Source of the DNA: Pseudoalteromonas sp. FUC4
Lineage (GTDB): Bacteria > Pseudomonadota > Gammaproteobacteria > Enterobacterales > Alteromonadaceae
Assembly (NCBI RefSeq): GCF_008370255.1
Contig: NZ_SEUI01000005.1
Coordinates: forward strand, 242,006-306,005
Direction: 5' to 3'
Length of the DNA: 64,000 nucleotides
How positions within the stretch are numbered: the stretch's first letter is position 1; every line of letters begins with the position of its first letter. A program made the position numbers and the translations under genes. This document shows, piece by piece, positions 62,453 to 64,000 of this stretch. The notes beneath the pieces were generated by a model. The model saw only the letters and a list, made by a program, of their open reading frames with translations, searched no databases and was not told the origin of the DNA.

Positions 62453-63460
62453 TTATCTTGCGGTAGCACCTTTAAAACACCCAATAAACATGTTTTCAGA
62501 TACATCGGCTGCATGGTAGTGATAACCGCGTGTATCGTCGGTGTGGCCTCTACACTCGTCTAAATCAGTTGGTTCTATTCCATCTTCGTTGAGCATGCCA
62601 AATATACCAAAGCCATCAAGTGCGTAACCCATCATGGCGGCGTGACCATCTGATTGAATTTGTGTTTGGCTACAACCTGCTTCACCGTGGTAGTGATAAC
62701 CTGCTACTAAGTTAATATGCCCAGCGCAATCATCAAAGGCTGCAATAGTGTATGCGCCTAAAATAGCCTCAACAGGGGCGGGTGCAGCAAGTACAACACC
62801 ATTGAGAGCAACACCTACATTAGCGTTACCAATACTGCTATTTTGCGTGCCTGCAACGGGGATTATTGGAATTAAAAATGATTCTGATATACCGCCATCA
62901 ACATAATCGATAGAGCATTCTACGCAGTGGTTTTGGTATTGTTCTTCTACGTTTGGACGGGCAGCGCCATCGCACGACTCTTGCGTGTCGGTTACATTTA
63001 CAAGGCCTGTACCTTCGTCGTATAGCTGCCAATGACTATCGTTATATAATGTTGGTAGGTTTAAAATAAAGTCGCCAGTTATATCGTAAACTTCACCGGT
63101 GCCATCAAACCAGATACCGGCTTCGTCAGCTGTTGATGTGATATTTTGAGGGCAAAACACACCAATCTCGTAATTTGAAGGCACACCTGCAATATCAATT
63201 TTGTAGCATGAGGTTTCATCGCCGTTGCTTAGCGTACATGTTTGAGTGGTGATGGATGAGATAAGTGCATCGCTTTCAAAATTAAAAGGGTCTACTTCTA
63301 CAACAAAATCGGTTGAAGTATCTGCTGTTGTGCTCTCATCAGTGGTTGCTTCAGTTACAACGCTACTTTCAGTATCGCTACCATTACAGGCAGCTAAACC
63401 CAGTGTAAGTATGCACACTACAAGCGGTGTTAAAATTGGTGCGTTAAATCTTCTCATCAA
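62453..63460 (-). CDS. YHYH-domain lipoprotein
   Basis: 335 residues with lipobox GLAAC (Cys25) and an acidic Thr/Ser/Glu-rich spacer. The YHYH domain has its two diagnostic repeats, VAGYHYHGEAGC and TRGYHYHAADVSENMFIGCFKG, with YALDGFGIFGMLNEDG between them. The function of this family is not established; it occurs in marine bacteria and the clustered His and Cys could bind metal. It is probably co-transcribed with the small Cys-rich secreted protein downstream. Confidence 0.82.
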   Translation of the reverse strand: MMRRFNAPILTPLVVCILTLGLAACNGSDTESSVVTEATTDESTTADTSTDFVVEVDPFNFESDALISSITTQTCTLSNGDETSCYKIDIAGVPSNYEIGVFCPQNITSTADEAGIWFDGTGEVYDITGDFILNLPTLYNDSHWQLYDEGTGLVNVTDTQESCDGAARPNVEEQYQNHCVECSIDYVDGGISESFLIPIIPVAGTQNSSIGNANVGVALNGVVLAAPAPVEAILGAYTIAAFDDCAGHINLVAGYHYHGEAGCSQTQIQSDGHAAMMGYALDGFGIFGMLNEDGIEPTDLDECRGHTDDTRGYHYHAADVSENMFIGCFKGATAR

Positions 63461-63640
63461 AAATATCCGGTAATGAAGTTGAATGTATAATATTTGTTAA
63501 ATGTGCAAACAAGGTGCAAGAAAAGTGCAATATAGTGCATTACTGTAAATAGCAAAAATGCAGCTATATAGATGTGCGCATGTCCTTTTATTAGTTAAAA
63601 TAGTGCGCTTTTACAGTATCCAAGTTAACAGTGGAATTTC

Positions 63641-64000
63641 ATGGACTTTTTATTTCCCGATAGCGTGTCTTTATTTTTGTTTTTAATGATGGTTGTTACG
63701 GCTGGTTTCTCATCTTTTGTTTCTGCTGCTTTTGGAGCCGGTGGCGGATTAATGCTGCTTGTTGTTATGGCGTCGTTTATGCCTATGGCAGTTGTTGTGC
63801 CTGTGCATGGTTTAGTACAGCTTGGCTCTAATGCAAATAGGTTATTACTCAGCTTTAAGCATATTGATAAAAGCATGTTTGTATATTTTGCGTTAGGCGG
63901 CTTAGTAGGGACGGGGTTATCAAGTTTTGTTATTGATGATATATCGCTTGATGCTATGAAGTTAGTGGTCGCTATTTTTGTTATTTATTTACTGTGGGGT
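63641..64000 (+). CDS. TauE/SafE (TSUP) family permease, partial (C-terminus outside window)
   Basis: The ATG at 63641 follows a GTGGAA site. The frame stays open to the window end (120 residues). The product is hydrophobic with FVSAAFGAGGGLMLLVVMASF, PVHGLVQLGSNANRLLL and ALGGLVGTGLSSF. These are typical of the first repeat of sulfite exporter TauE/SafE permeases. Substrates in the family include sulfite, sulfoacetate and other organic acids. The complete gene should be about 250 residues. The antisense frame here is a shadow. Confidence 0.85.
   Translation, partial: MDFLFPDSVSLFLFLMMVVTAGFSSFVSAAFGAGGGLMLLVVMASFMPMAVVVPVHGLVQLGSNANRLLLSFKHIDKSMFVYFALGGLVGTGLSSFVIDDISLDAMKLVVAIFVIYLLWG

Noticed and set aside
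63625-63876. Minus-strand frame near the window end
   Set aside because: It is antisense to the TauE/SafE-type gene, which has recognisable membrane motifs and a ribosome site.

Overview
The window reads as chromosomal DNA of a marine gammaproteobacterium of the order Alteromonadales, most likely a Pseudoalteromonas. This rests on low-GC coding sequence, a core gene order shared with Vibrio, Shewanella and E. coli (rpsT / murJ-ribF-ileS-lspA-fkpB-ispH; bamD / rluD-pgeF-clpB; corB-ypjD / ffh / rpsP-rimM-trmD-rplS / tyrA-pheA), a motY-rnt pair as in polar-flagellated Vibrio relatives, and a one-piece tmRNA with tag ANDDNYSLAA. The genus is an inference from gene content; no search was run.

Layout. 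1-5.5 kb: partial ompW, a bifunctional OlsF-like acyltransferase, a GhrA-type reductase, several small orphan genes and a CheY-like protein. 5.5-13.3 kb: rpsT, divergent from a tight housekeeping cluster for envelope lipid II flipping, flavin synthesis, Ile-tRNA charging, lipoprotein processing and isoprenoids. 13.3-22.2 kb: an AlgZ/AlgR-type LytTR two-component pair followed by the type IV pilus minor-pilin operon pilV-W-X-Y1-E, with two FimT/FimU-like pseudopilins facing it. A LytTR direct repeat lies just before pilV, so the pair probably controls the operon, as AlgR does in Pseudomonas. 22.3-28 kb: glnB, bamD, rluD, pgeF and a sigma-32-driven clpB. 28-30.3 kb: an Aer-like chemoreceptor, bracketed by two inverted copies of a ~160-bp MITE-like repeat and preceded by a perfect FNR box. 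30.3-38.8 kb: gshA, an SLT-type lipoprotein, corB-ypjD, ffh and the rpsP operon.

38.8-50.7 kb combines aromatic amino acid metabolism with signalling. tyrA has a TyrR box. pheA sits behind a Phe-rich leader peptide and attenuator. There is a multi-domain GGDEF-EAL protein, a STAS / response-regulator-phosphatase-kinase partner switch resembling Shewanella CrsA-CrsR, an aspartate/aromatic aminotransferase, and an aromatic amino acid permease with a second TyrR box. 50.7-55 kb holds an EamA exporter, motY, rnt and a FapA/DUF342 protein.

55.2-60.8 kb: ssrA (tmRNA) followed immediately by a tyrosine integrase and a compact island. It carries an AlpA regulator, a YagK/YfjJ (inovirus Gp2-like) putative replication protein, an orphan lipoprotein, a zinc-ribbon protein and two other unknowns. 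This is the least ordinary part of the window and the best candidate for an undescribed mobile or satellite element. 60.9-64 kb: an unknown membrane protein with an 11-base C tract that could switch its C-terminus, a secreted Cys-rich small protein beside a YHYH lipoprotein, and the start of a TauE/SafE-family permease.
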